From: Streptomyces tailanensis | GTDB lineage: Bacteria; Actinomycetota; Actinomycetes; Streptomycetales; Streptomycetaceae | DNA: 64,000 nt | NCBI RefSeq assembly: GCF_008386495.1 | Contig: NZ_VTHJ01000037.1 | Span: 1-64,000, forward strand | Direction: 5' to 3' | Part shown: piece after piece, positions 23,742-33,487 of the stretch | How positions within the stretch are numbered: position 1 is the first letter of the stretch | Layout: each line of letters opens with the position of its first letter | Notes under the pieces: model-generated | Seen by the model: the letters and a program-made list of their open reading frames with translations, nothing else | The model's database searches: none | What the model was told of the DNA's origin: nothing | Program-made: the position numbers and the translations under genes

Positions 23742-25085
23742 ATGACCATCCCCCTGCTGCTTCTCGCGGCGGCGTTCCTCCTGATTCTCGCCAACGGCTT
23801 CTTCGTGGCGGCCGAGTTCGGCCTGGTGACGGTCGAGCGGGCGGAGGCCGAGAAGGCCGCGGCCGAGGGCGACCGCCGAGCCCACAAGGTGGTGGGCGCG
23901 CTCAAGGAGCTGTCCTTCCAGCTCTCCGGCACCCAGCTCGGCATCACCATCACCTCCCTCGTCGTCGGCATGCTCGCCGAACCGGCGCTCGCGGAGATAC
24001 TCCACGGCCCCTTCACCGCCATCGGCATACCCGAAGGCGCCGTGTCCGGTGTCTCCGTGGGCGTCGGCATGCTGCTGGCCTCCGCCGTGCAGATGGTGAT
24101 CGGCGAACTGGTGCCCAAGAACTGGGCGGTGTCGAGGCCGATGCAGGTCGCCCGCTTCGTCGCGGGCCCCCAGCACGTTTTCTCCCGCCTGTTCCGCCCG
24201 GTGATCGCCGGCCTCAACGCGGTCGCCAACCGCCTGGTCCGCGCCTTCGGCGTCGAGCCCACCGACGAGTTGGCCTCCGCCCGCACCCCCGGCGAACTGG
24301 TCTCCCTGGCCCGCCACTCGGCCCAGGCCGGCGCCCTGGAACAGGACACGGCCGATCTCTTCGTACGCACGCTGTCGCTGGGCGAGCTGACCGCGGAGAA
24401 CGTGATGACGCCCCGCGTGAAGGTCAGCGCCCTGCAGTCGTCGGCCACCGCCGAGGACGTGGTCAACCTGACCCGCGCCACGGGCCTGTCCCGCTTCCCC
24501 GTCTACCGGGAGCGGATCGACGAGATCGTCGGCATGGTCCACCTCAAGGACGCCCTCGCGATCCCCTCCCAGGACCGGCTGCACACCCCGGTCGGCCATA
24601 TCGCCAAGGCCCCGCTGCTCGTGCCGGAGACGCTGCCCGTGCAGCCGCTCCTGGCCCGGCTGCGCAGCGAACAGCCCATCGCGGTCGTCGTCGACGAATA
24701 CGGCGGTACGGCGGGCGTCGTCACCCTGGAGGACATCGTCGAGGAACTCGTCGGCGAGGTGCGCGACGAGCACGACGGGCACGACCTGCCCGAACTCGCC
24801 GCCGCCCCGCCCGAGGACGGCCGCCCCGCCTGGGACGTCGCAGGCAGCTGCCGCGTCGATGTGCTCCAGCGCATAGGCCTCGACGTCCCGGAAGGCCCGT
24901 ACGAGACGGTCGCGGGCCTCGTCGCCGACCTGCTCGGCCGTATCCCCGCCCCCGGCGACCGGGCCGAGCTGCCGGGCTGGCGGCTGGCGGTGCGGCAAGT
25001 CGGGCACTACCGGGCAGAGCGCGTACGACTCGTACGGACGGCTCCCGCCACGGATCCCCTCACCGTGGTGGAGGCGGCCCGATGA
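23742..25085 (+). CDS. HlyC/CorC-type membrane protein (DUF21-CBS-transporter domain)
   Basis: This 447-residue protein has an N-terminal DUF21 (CNNM) membrane domain with about four helices (LLLLAAAFLLILANGFFVAAEFGLVTVERA; VGMLLASAVQMVIGELVPKNWAV). A CBS pair follows at about residues 220-345 (VMTPRVKVSALQSSATAEDVVNL, VVVDEYGGTAGVVTLEDIVEELVGE), then a C-terminal CorC/HlyC domain (ELPGWRLAVRQVGHYRAERVRLVR). Relatives are Mg2+/Co2+ or Na+-coupled Mg2+ exporters; hemolysin is a historical label. The next paralogue overlaps its stop by 4 bp. Confidence 0.88.
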   Translation: MTIPLLLLAAAFLLILANGFFVAAEFGLVTVERAEAEKAAAEGDRRAHKVVGALKELSFQLSGTQLGITITSLVVGMLAEPALAEILHGPFTAIGIPEGAVSGVSVGVGMLLASAVQMVIGELVPKNWAVSRPMQVARFVAGPQHVFSRLFRPVIAGLNAVANRLVRAFGVEPTDELASARTPGELVSLARHSAQAGALEQDTADLFVRTLSLGELTAENVMTPRVKVSALQSSATAEDVVNLTRATGLSRFPVYRERIDEIVGMVHLKDALAIPSQDRLHTPVGHIAKAPLLVPETLPVQPLLARLRSEQPIAVVVDEYGGTAGVVTLEDIVEELVGEVRDEHDGHDLPELAAAPPEDGRPAWDVAGSCRVDVLQRIGLDVPEGPYETVAGLVADLLGRIPAPGDRAELPGWRLAVRQVGHYRAERVRLVRTAPATDPLTVVEAAR

Positions 25086-26170
25086 GCGTGCTCCAACTTC
25101 TGTTCGCCCTGCTCCTCGTGCTCGCCAACGGGTTCTTCGTCGGCGCCGAGTTCGCCCTGGTCTCCGTCCGCCGCAGTCAGATCGAACCGCTGGGGACAGC
25201 CCGGGCCAGGCAGGTCCTCTACGGTCTGGAGAATCTGCCCCAGATGATGGCGGCGGCCCAGTTCGGCATCACCGTCTGCTCGCTGACGCTCGGCGCGGTG
25301 GCCGAGCCGACGGTGGCGAAGCTGCTGGAGCCGGTGTTCGAGGCGATCCATCTGCCGCACGGCATGATCCATCCCCTCGGGTATGTGATCGCGCTGGCGG
25401 TGGTCGTGTTCCTCCACCTCGTCATCGGCGAGATGCTGCCGAAGAACCTGGCGATGGCCGCGCCGGAGAAGACGGCGCTCTGGCTGAGCCCCGCGCTGGT
25501 GGCCTTCGCGAGGCTCTGCAAGCCGGTCACGATCGGCCTCGGCGCCTGCGCCCGCGTCGTGCTGAAGCTCTTCCGTGTCGAGCCCAAGGACGAGGTGGAG
25601 GCCGTCTTCACCAGTGTCCAACTGGTCCGGCTGGTCGAGGACTCCGGGCAGGCCGGGCTGCTCGACCCCGAGGAGCAGGAACGCCTGGAGGACGCCCTCG
25701 AACTGGGCTCTCGCCCGGTGACGGACGTCCTGCTGAAGCGCGACTCCCTGGTGACGGTGGGGCCCTCGGTGACCCCGGCCCAGGTGGTGGCGCTGACGGC
25801 CCGTACGGGTTACTCCCGCTTCCCGGTGGTGGCGGAGACCGGCGCGTTCATGGGGCGCTATCTCCACGTCAAGGACGTCCTCGACCTGGAGGACTCCGAC
25901 CGCGCGGTCCCCCAACAGGTCTGGCGCCCCATGACCACCCTCAGGGCGGAACTTCCTCTGGACGACGCCCTGACGGTCATGCGCCGCGCCGCCACCCACC
26001 TGGCCCAGGTCGCCGACGCCTCCGGCAAGGTGCTGGGTCTTGTCGCCCTGGAGGACGTCCTGGAACTCCTGGTCGGCGAGGTCCGAGACCCGGCCCACCG
26101 GGAGGCCCCGCCGGTCCGCGTGACGGAGCCGAGGGGAAGCGAGACCCCGGAGGAGGCCCTGGCCAGCTGA
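25082..26170 (+). CDS. second CorC-like membrane protein lacking the C-terminal domain
   Basis: This 362-residue paralogue of the preceding protein has a DUF21 membrane domain (LLFALLLVLANGFFVGAEFALVSVRRSQIEPL; VVVFLHLVIGEMLPKNLAMAAPEKTALWL) and CBS repeats (VTPAQVVALTARTGYSRFPVV; HLAQVADASGKVLGLVALEDVLELLVGE). It ends soon after the CBS pair, so the C-terminal CorC/HlyC domain is missing, as is usual for the second member of these Streptomyces pairs. The ATGA overlap indicates coupled translation and suggests a heteromeric transporter. A very long terminator stem follows. Confidence 0.88.
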   Translation: MSVLQLLFALLLVLANGFFVGAEFALVSVRRSQIEPLGTARARQVLYGLENLPQMMAAAQFGITVCSLTLGAVAEPTVAKLLEPVFEAIHLPHGMIHPLGYVIALAVVVFLHLVIGEMLPKNLAMAAPEKTALWLSPALVAFARLCKPVTIGLGACARVVLKLFRVEPKDEVEAVFTSVQLVRLVEDSGQAGLLDPEEQERLEDALELGSRPVTDVLLKRDSLVTVGPSVTPAQVVALTARTGYSRFPVVAETGAFMGRYLHVKDVLDLEDSDRAVPQQVWRPMTTLRAELPLDDALTVMRRAATHLAQVADASGKVLGLVALEDVLELLVGEVRDPAHREAPPVRVTEPRGSETPEEALAS

Positions 26171-26200
26171 CCGCCTCTGGGGGCGGCCGGGGATTTTTCT

Positions 26201-26281
26201 CGCCTCCGCCGCCCCTACCCGTCCTTCCCCCACTCTCGGCTTCGCTCGAGCGGGGGAAGGACGGTAGGGGCGGCGGAGGCG
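26201..26281. terminator. 30-bp stem between convergent genes, carrying a dispersed repeat
   Basis: The left arm at 26201-26231 pairs with the right arm at 26252-26281 with a single bulged C. The loop region contains the dispersed sequence ACTCTCGGCTTCGCTCGAGC (26232-26251), also found near 36470 and 45590. A T-run (TTTTT, 26194-26198) precedes the stem, where it would follow the minus-strand gene. It probably stops transcription from both sides. Confidence 0.85.
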
Positions 26282-26308
26282 AAGATCCCCTGGAAGACCC
26301 GCCCTCAC

Positions 26309-28177
26309 TCACATCGCCGAAGGATCCTGCGGCCCCCGACCCGACAGCACTTCCCCGTACGCCTGCATCAGATCCGGCAGCCGAAGAGTCGACAAATCGT
26401 CACGCGTCGGAATGCTCGGATACCCCGACAGCCGCAGATCCCGATACGCGCAGCTCTTCTCGTACAGCGTCCGCAGGAACCGCCCGTTGCCGAGCTCGTC
26501 GATCCACCCCTGGTCGACGACATGCCCGGAGATGGAGCGCAGCTCGTCGAGGGCCTCCTCGTCCCACACGTCCCCGTTCTCGGCGGCGAGGACCTCTCCG
26601 ATGGAGGTGAGCTCCAGAGGACGGTAAGAGGGGAAGTCGACGCGCGTCGTGAAGCGGGAGGAAAGCCCCGGGTTCGCGGCCAGCAGCCGGTCCATGCCCT
26701 CCGGATACCCGGCGAGGATCACGACAAGGTGGTCCCGGTTGTCCTCGGCGCGCTTCAACAGCACCTGCAGCGCTTCGTCGCCGTACGCGTCGCCCTTGCC
26801 GTACCCGGAGTTGGACAGCGAGTACGCCTCGTCCACGAACAGCACGCCACCGATCGCCGAGTCGATCAACTCGTTGGCCTTCACGGCGGTCTGGCCGAGG
26901 TACTCGCCCACCAGGTCCGCCCGCTGGGCCTCGACGAGATGGTCGCCGCCCAGCAACCCGAGCGCGTAGAACACCCGACCGAGTATTCGGGCCACGGTCG
27001 TCTTCCCGGTCCCGGACGGGCCGGAGAAGACGAAGTGCCGTTTGGGCGGCTGGACGGGTAACCCCTGCCCCGCCCGCAACCGCGCCATGTTCAGCTGCGC
27101 GGACAACGCCTTGACCTGCCGTTTCACCGGCTCCAGCCCGACCATCCGCTCCAGCTCCGCGAGCGCCTCCTCCAGCAGCTCGGGATCGGTCGGCCCGGAG
27201 GGTAGCGGATCCACCGGCGCCACGGACTTCTCGCGTACGAACGTGTCGCCGGCCTCGGGCGGCAGCCCGCCCGGCGGCGGCAGCCCGGGATCGGAGAGCT
27301 TCAGGTCCCGCCCCTCGGGGTCGAAGAGCGGATCCAGACCGTCGGCCCCGTCGAGCAGATCCTGCCCGGCCCCGCCGAGCGCGATCGCCGCGAAGTCGGC
27401 CGGGTCGTCATACCCGTCCCCCTCGGCGATGGCCGCGAGCCGCGCGGAGGTGTCCATGAAGGCGGGGTCGACCCGGTGCACGGCACGGTAGAGCGGCAGC
27501 GCGGCGGCGCTGCGTCCCGTGCCCTCGTGGGCGCGGGCCAGCCAGTACCGCAGCTCCTTGCGCTGTGGCTGCTCGCTGCGACAGCGCATCAGCGCGGCGG
27601 ACAGTAGCGGCTCGGCCTGGCCGTACGTCTCCAGGCGGACCCGGGCCATTCCCCCGAACAGGCCGGCCTCTATGCCCAGCATCGGGTCGTCGAGCAGCGG
27701 ATCGGTGTGCCGGACGAGCTGCTCCCAGTCCTTGACGAGGTACGCGCGGCAGGCGTGCAGGAAGCGCACGTGGTGGTCGGTGTCGACCGGCGGCAGCCCC
27801 GCGAGCGCCCGGTCCAGCTCGGGGACATGGCGGCCGTCCAGCCAGTGCGAGGCGTGCGCGAGGAGCAGATCACGCGGGCTTTCGAGCACCGGCTGAACCC
27901 ACCAGCCCAGCCAGTACCAGGAGTTGAGGGTGCGCCGATGACGGGTGCGCTGCTCCCCGAAGCGCTCCCGGTGCCGGAACATCCGCAGCAGCGCGGTCGT
28001 CGTGTCCACCCGCAGCGCGTGCAGCCCGAGCCAGCCGTCGGCCATCCCGGGATCCATCCGCACCGCGGCGCGGAACTCCTCCTCCGCCTGCGGATACGCG
28101 CCCATGGTGTAGGCGTCCACGCCTCGCAGCCAGGCGAGGTCGGCCGGGGCCTCGGGGCCCCGCGAGCCGAAGTCCAT
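26309..28177 (-). CDS. EccA/CbbX-like AAA+ ATPase with N-terminal TPR-like repeats
   Basis: This 622-residue cytoplasmic protein has TPR-like helices in residues about 1-260 (AYPQAEEEFRAAVRMDPGMADGWLGLHALRV; AAALPLYRAVHRVDPAFMDTS) and then an AAA+ module. Walker A is FSGPSGTGKTTVAR (about residue 383), Walker B is GVLFVDEAYSL, and a sensor/arginine region lies around NPGLSSRFTTRVDFP. The architecture is that of EccA of type VII (ESX) secretion and of CbbX. No other ESX gene is in the window, so its partner is unknown. ATG 28177 follows GGGGGA. The 260 bp upstream are non-coding. Confidence 0.87.
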   Translation of the reverse strand: MDFGSRGPEAPADLAWLRGVDAYTMGAYPQAEEEFRAAVRMDPGMADGWLGLHALRVDTTTALLRMFRHRERFGEQRTRHRRTLNSWYWLGWWVQPVLESPRDLLLAHASHWLDGRHVPELDRALAGLPPVDTDHHVRFLHACRAYLVKDWEQLVRHTDPLLDDPMLGIEAGLFGGMARVRLETYGQAEPLLSAALMRCRSEQPQRKELRYWLARAHEGTGRSAAALPLYRAVHRVDPAFMDTSARLAAIAEGDGYDDPADFAAIALGGAGQDLLDGADGLDPLFDPEGRDLKLSDPGLPPPGGLPPEAGDTFVREKSVAPVDPLPSGPTDPELLEEALAELERMVGLEPVKRQVKALSAQLNMARLRAGQGLPVQPPKRHFVFSGPSGTGKTTVARILGRVFYALGLLGGDHLVEAQRADLVGEYLGQTAVKANELIDSAIGGVLFVDEAYSLSNSGYGKGDAYGDEALQVLLKRAEDNRDHLVVILAGYPEGMDRLLAANPGLSSRFTTRVDFPSYRPLELTSIGEVLAAENGDVWDEEALDELRSISGHVVDQGWIDELGNGRFLRTLYEKSCAYRDLRLSGYPSIPTRDDLSTLRLPDLMQAYGEVLSGRGPQDPSAM

Positions 28178-28612
28178 CACGTCCCCCACAAACCGTGCCC
28201 CCGTTGGAAACCGAACGGGCCGGTGCCCGTCGGCAGCCTTCGTCGAACCGCTGTGCCGCGGACGGGAGTTGCGCCGGTGCGTTTTCCGCAACCGTCCGAA
28301 TGTCGCACCGAGGGCATCGTACCTGCGGGTCGGTCGCCCATCGAAGGGTGCCGCAGTGCTCGAATCACGAGGTGGGAGCAGACGGGGCGCATAGCGGACG
28401 GTGACCGAGGGTGAATGAATCGTGCACCGGGCCGTGCCGGAAAGGCGCCAGAGGGCAGAACGAAGCCCCCGATCACGGGGGAACAACCGGGGGCTTCGCG
28501 TAGGTGGGCGGCTTCGAATAGCCGCACATTGAGAACGTAAGTCCTGTAAGGGCCCCGGGTCAAGCCGAGTTGAAGCACTCAAGAAACTTCTCGGGCAAGA
28601 TCCTTCACAAGT
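28178..28612. other. 435-bp non-coding gap
   Basis: This gap lies between the AAA+ gene start and the stop of the uridine-kinase-like gene, both on the minus strand. It contains the AAA+ promoter region and a hairpin at 28471-28508. I see no convincing short gene in it. Codon-position composition is irregular in all frames. Confidence 0.5.
28471..28508 (-). terminator. hairpin after the uridine-kinase-like gene
   Basis: The 11-bp stem CGAAGCCCCCG (28471-28481) with CGGGGGCTTCG (28498-28508) has a 16-nt loop, about 105 bp downstream of the kinase stop on the minus strand. Confidence 0.6.
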
Positions 28613-29296
28613 TCAGCACATTGCGGATGGATCGTCACCCTGAGTGAGGTGCGGCCCAGATTCTGGTGCCCTCGACGGTCCTATGAGCACCTCGTACCCC
28701 GTGAGTCCCGGCCGAATCAGCACATCGGCGAACGGTCGGGAGGGGTCCTCGGCGAAGTGCCGCCGTTCCGCCCGGACCCAGCCGACCCAGAACTCGCTCT
28801 GCTCCGCCCCGTCCCGTGAGCGCCCGCGCGCCCAGGCCTCCTCGTCCGGCAACTCCATCCACACCAGCCGTGCCAGATACGGACGCAACGCGCGACGGCC
28901 CGCGCCGACCCCCTCGACGATGACCACCGGCGCGGGCGGCAGGGCGCGCACGGAACCGAAGGCGCGCTCGCGCCAGTCGTACGGGGCATAGCGCGCGGTC
29001 TCGCCGTGCCGCAGCGGCTCGATCACCTGGCTCAGCAGGCGCCCGGTCCACGTGAACAGTTCCTCGTGCGTGGCGATGTCGTCGAGGTGCAGCACCGGGG
29101 CGCCCCCGAGCGCGCCGGCCAGCCGCTCGGCGAAGGTGCTCTTCCCGGAGCCCGCGTGCCCGTCGACCCCGACCAGCCGGACCGGCCCGCAGGAGGGCGG
29201 CAGCAGCCGCAACCGGTCGGCGAGATCACGGACGGCGGGGTCTTCGGGGGTGGGCGAGGCGTGCACAGGGGAATTGAACACCGTGGCGCGCGGCAT
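28613..29296 (-). CDS. uridine-kinase-like P-loop protein
   Basis: This 227-residue protein has a P-loop (VGVDGHAGSGKSTFAERLAG, about residues 43-62), an LHLDDIATH switch and VVIVEGVGAGRRALRPYLARLVWMELP, as in uridine kinase and related nucleoside or pantothenate kinases. The central lid is short. The ATG 29296 start (MPRATVFNSP) is followed by DPAVRDLADRLRLLPPSCGPVRLVGVDG. The substrate is uncertain; Streptomyces genomes hold several such proteins. It is divergent from the C39-like gene with a 143-bp gap. Confidence 0.78.
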   Translation of the reverse strand: MPRATVFNSPVHASPTPEDPAVRDLADRLRLLPPSCGPVRLVGVDGHAGSGKSTFAERLAGALGGAPVLHLDDIATHEELFTWTGRLLSQVIEPLRHGETARYAPYDWRERAFGSVRALPPAPVVIVEGVGAGRRALRPYLARLVWMELPDEEAWARGRSRDGAEQSEFWVGWVRAERRHFAEDPSRPFADVLIRPGLTGYEVLIGPSRAPESGPHLTQGDDPSAMC

Positions 29297-29439
29297 CGGG
29301 GTACGCCAGTGGTGTGGACCAATATTGGCGGGCGTGGCGAGGCCCGAGGTGCTGGCAGAAGTCCGCTTCCGGCGTCCATAGTTGGCGAACAGCCGTGCGT
29401 TTGAACCGTTCCGTCCGGACCACTGGGGGTCACCCGCAC

Positions 29440-30828
29440 ATGTCGAGACTTTCCGAGCCCTCCCGCAGGACCGTCCTCGCCGCAGCCGTCGCCACCGCCA
29501 CCGCCGCGGCGGCCGGAGGAGCCGCGGGCCAGGCCGCCGCCGACACCACGAGCGGCCAGGGCCAAGCCCCCGCCGGTCCCGCGAAAGCACCGGAACGCCT
29601 CGTGGATCACCACGCCTGGACCTCGTACGCCGACTGGCGCGCCGGCACAGGGAAGGGCACCCGGGCGACGGCGGGGCAGCGGCCGGGGCTGGTGATCGCC
29701 ACGCCGGCCGGCACCACCGACTACACCGACCCGCACACCGGCCGGACGGCCACCTGGGAGTACGCGACCTGGACGTCTCCGGTCCACCGGCTCTCGGTCC
29801 CCGCCACCGAGGTCATCGCGTCCTGGAACGCGCACACCCCCGACGGCACCTGGGTCGAGATCGAACTGAAGGGCACGTACTCCGACGGCACGGACACGCC
29901 CTGGTATGTGCTGGGCCGGTGGGCGGCCGGTGACCAGGACATCCGGCGGACGTCCGTCGACGGCCAGAAGGACGGCAAGAGCAGCGTCTGGACCGACACC
30001 TTCGCCATCGACGACCCGGCCACGGGCCTGCGCCTCGTCTCGTACCGGCTGCGCCTGACCCTCCACCGCACACCGCGCACCGGCGTCACCCCCAAGGTGT
30101 GGCGACTCGGCGCCATGGGCTCCGACATCCCCGACCGCTTCACCGTCCCGGCCTCCACGCCCGGGCTTGCCAGGGAGCTGAAGGTCCCGCGCTACTCCCA
30201 GGAGACCCACAAGGGTCAGTACCCCGAGTACGACAACGGCGGTGAGGCCTGGTGCAGCCCCACCTCCTCGCAGATGATCATCGAGTACTGGGGGCGGAAG
30301 CCGAGCGCCGAGGACCTGGCCTGGGTCAACCCGGACTACGCCGACCCGCAGGTGTGCCACGCCGCCCGGTTCACCTACGACTACCAGTACGAGGGCTGCG
30401 GCAACTGGCCCTTCAACGCCGCGTACGCCGCCACGTACAAGGATCTCCAGGGCGTGGTGACCCGGCTGGGCTCGCTCACCGACCTGGAGACGCTGATCGC
30501 GGCGGGCATCCCGGCGATCACCTCCCAGTCGTTCCTCGCCGAGGAGCTGACAGGGGCGGGCTACGGCACGGCCGGCCATCTGATGACGGTGATCGGCTTC
30601 ACCGCCGACGGAGACGTCATCGCGGGCGACCCGAACTCGCCGACCAACGAGGCGGTGCGCCGGGTCTACCGGCGGCGCGAGTGGGAGAACATCTGGCTGC
30701 GGACCAAGCGGTACAACGCCTCCGGCAAGGTCGTCTCCGGCACCGGCGGCGTCTGCTACCTGTACTTCCCGGCCCGCCCCACGCCCCGCCAGCGCGCCGC
30801 CCTCGCGGCGGTGGGAGTGCGTGTGTGA
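29440..30828 (+). CDS. secreted C39-like cysteine-peptidase-fold protein, Tat signal
   Basis: This 462-residue exported protein has a twin-arginine signal (SRRTVLAAAVATATAAAAGG, residues about 9-28) and an AAA cleavage region. Residues about 60-240 form a beta-rich domain (TTDYTDPHTGRTATWEYATW; WVEIELKGTYSDGTDTPWYV). Residues about 255-450 are a papain-like C39 domain with nucleophile context GGEAWCSPTSSQMIIEYWG and histidine context GTAGHLMTVIGFTADGDVIAGDP. Such Streptomyces proteins are probable extracellular proteases or transpeptidase-like enzymes; no substrate is known. ATG 29440 gives the complete Tat signal. Confidence 0.88.
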   Translation: MSRLSEPSRRTVLAAAVATATAAAAGGAAGQAAADTTSGQGQAPAGPAKAPERLVDHHAWTSYADWRAGTGKGTRATAGQRPGLVIATPAGTTDYTDPHTGRTATWEYATWTSPVHRLSVPATEVIASWNAHTPDGTWVEIELKGTYSDGTDTPWYVLGRWAAGDQDIRRTSVDGQKDGKSSVWTDTFAIDDPATGLRLVSYRLRLTLHRTPRTGVTPKVWRLGAMGSDIPDRFTVPASTPGLARELKVPRYSQETHKGQYPEYDNGGEAWCSPTSSQMIIEYWGRKPSAEDLAWVNPDYADPQVCHAARFTYDYQYEGCGNWPFNAAYAATYKDLQGVVTRLGSLTDLETLIAAGIPAITSQSFLAEELTGAGYGTAGHLMTVIGFTADGDVIAGDPNSPTNEAVRRVYRRREWENIWLRTKRYNASGKVVSGTGGVCYLYFPARPTPRQRAALAAVGVRV

Positions 30829-30922
30829 CCAACCTCTCGGCCGCGACCGCCGCGGCCGGTGGCAAGGTGGACGGACATGGTGGGGGGATTCCGCCGCACA
30901 CCGACCACACCAGCGAGCCGAC

Positions 30923-31069
30923 ATGACCGCGACCTCCGCCACCGCCACCCGCGTCCGTACCCGAACCGGCGGCCCCAAGGACGACGGCCCGAAGATCGTC
31001 GAGCACATCATGGGCTGGACCCTTGTCGTGGTCCTCGCGATGCTCGTGACCCAGCTGGGTCTGCTGTGA
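30923..31069 (+). CDS. SCO1431-family small membrane protein
   Basis: This 48-residue protein has a short, polar N-terminus (TATRVRTRTGGPKDDGPKIV) and one C-terminal helix (MGWTLVVVLAMLVTQLGLL). This is the pattern of the SCO1431 family of Streptomyces micro-proteins, whose function is unknown. It lies 94 bp after the C39-like gene on the same strand and could share its transcript. The start ATG 30923 is preceded by GCGAGCC, a weak binding site. Confidence 0.8.
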   Translation: MTATSATATRVRTRTGGPKDDGPKIVEHIMGWTLVVVLAMLVTQLGLL

Positions 31070-31175
31070 CCTGATTCCGCCCGCTCGAATCTGTCGATCG
31101 GAGTCGAACAAGCTGGTGGTACGGGTCTGCCATACTGCGGGTGTCCCGCCGGGCAGTTGGAGACCAGGACCGAAA

Positions 31176-31835
31176 TTGAATAGTAGTCAACAGCGTGGGG
31201 TCGAAGCACCGCGGGCGCGCGGCACCGACCGCTCCTTAGCGCGCCGCGCCGAACTCATCTCCATCGGGCGGAAGTTGTTCGCCGACACCTCGTACGACAC
31301 GTTGTCGATGGACGACATCGCCCGGCAGGCGCACGTGGCCAAGGGGCTGATCTACTACTACTTCAAGTCCAAGCGCGGCTACTACCTCGCGATCGTCGAG
31401 GACTCGGTGGCCGACCTGATCACGTTCGCCGCGAGCGGCGTCCAACTGCCGTCCGTGGAGCGGGTGCACCGCACCATTGACTGCTATCTGCGCTACGCCG
31501 AGGACAACCAGGCCGCCTACCGCACGATCGTCAGCGGCGGCATCGGCTTCGACACTCAGGTGCACGCCATCCGGGACGGCGTCCGCGAGGTGATCGTCGC
31601 CACCATCGCCGAAGGCGCGTACGGCAGCAGCGACATCACGCCGGTGGTCCGCATGGGCCTCTTCGGCTGGGTGTGCGCGGTGGAGGGTGCCACCCTCGAC
31701 TGGATCGACCGCCCCGACCTGTCCCGCGACACCATGTGCGAACTACTGGTCAAGATGCTGGGCGGCGCCCTGCGCGCCATCGAGGAGATCGAACCGGCCT
31801 ACGTCGCCCCGGGACCCGCCCGCCGCGACGGCTGA
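31176..31835 (+). CDS. TetR-family transcriptional regulator, TTA-containing
   Basis: This regulator of about 219 residues has an N-terminal TetR HTH (RRAELISIGRKLFADTSYDTLSMDDIARQAHVAKGLIYYYFKSKRGYYLAIVE, about residues 24-76) and a helical ligand-binding domain. TTG 31176 (LNSSQQRGVEAP) is preferred because a -10-like CATACT at 31130-31135 would place the start of transcription downstream of the upstream GTG candidate at 31116. Codon 21 is TTA (31236-31238), within the stretch just ahead of the HTH, so expression should depend on bldA. It sits between the SCO1431-like gene and the convergent chitinase; targets are unknown. Confidence 0.83.
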   Translation: MNSSQQRGVEAPRARGTDRSLARRAELISIGRKLFADTSYDTLSMDDIARQAHVAKGLIYYYFKSKRGYYLAIVEDSVADLITFAASGVQLPSVERVHRTIDCYLRYAEDNQAAYRTIVSGGIGFDTQVHAIRDGVREVIVATIAEGAYGSSDITPVVRMGLFGWVCAVEGATLDWIDRPDLSRDTMCELLVKMLGGALRAIEEIEPAYVAPGPARRDG

Positions 31836-31839
31836 GCCA

Positions 31840-31870
31840 GGGGCGGAGGCAGGCCGCCGGCCTCCGCCCC
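31840..31870. terminator. bidirectional hairpin between TetR and chitinase genes
   Basis: GGGGCGGAGGC (31840-31850) pairs perfectly with GCCTCCGCCCC (31860-31870) between two convergent stops. Confidence 0.8.
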
Positions 31871-31890
31871 AAGTGCCCTGCACCGGGACG

Positions 31891-33129
<1,239 letters not shown>

Positions 33130-33223
33130 CGGGACTCCGGGGGAGGGGAGCATGGCGAGGAAAGGTGCTTCCTGGAACTGCTGTGCCGATTGGCATGAAC
33201 GCGGTGACGCGGCGTTGGGGGAG

Positions 33224-33266
33224 ACCGTAGAGGACTAGACCACTTCGGTCAATGGTCCGGACTAAT
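33224..33266 (-). promoter_or_regulatory. chitinase promoter with two DasR-like boxes
   Basis: On the minus strand, TTGACC (33247-33252), 17 bp and TACGGT (33224-33229) form a promoter about 95 bp before the chitinase start. AGTGGTCTAGTCCTCT (33244 to 33229) fills the spacer and matches the DasR box at 12 of the 14 non-N positions. A second, weaker box, AATGGTCCGGACTAAT, spans 33251-33266 and covers the -35 region. DasR control of chitinases by these boxes is established in S. coelicolor; the sites here are inferred. Confidence 0.7.
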
Positions 33267-33301
33267 TCCGGCCAAGGTGCGGCATGCCGGCGAATGTGTC
33301 C

Positions 33302-33319
33302 TAATGAACGGTCGTTAAC
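33302..33319. promoter_or_regulatory. AACG-GT-CGTT dyad, possible TetR-type operator
   Basis: TAATGAACGGTCGTTAAC has inverted arms AACG (33307-33310) and CGTT (33313-33316). It lies about 170 bp before the acyl-CoA dehydrogenase gene. TetR-family lipid-metabolism regulators bind similar dyads. Confidence 0.35.
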
Positions 33320-33487
33320 TGGTGACTGGCTGCTCCGGATCGGGCATACTCCAAGCGCCACCGCCGCTGATCAGCGGCTTCCGTGATCCGGAGGAGGACC
33401 ATCGGCTGTGGCACGTGAGACCCGGCGGCACCACTTCATCCCCGGTGTGTGTCCGTCGCAGTGCCCGACAGGGAGGAGAGCGTCGCC

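Noticed and set aside
28178..28612. N-terminal extension of the AAA+ protein
   Set aside because: The frame is open upstream, but the conserved sequence begins at MDFGSRG with GGGGGA in front, and the extension contains the probable promoter region.
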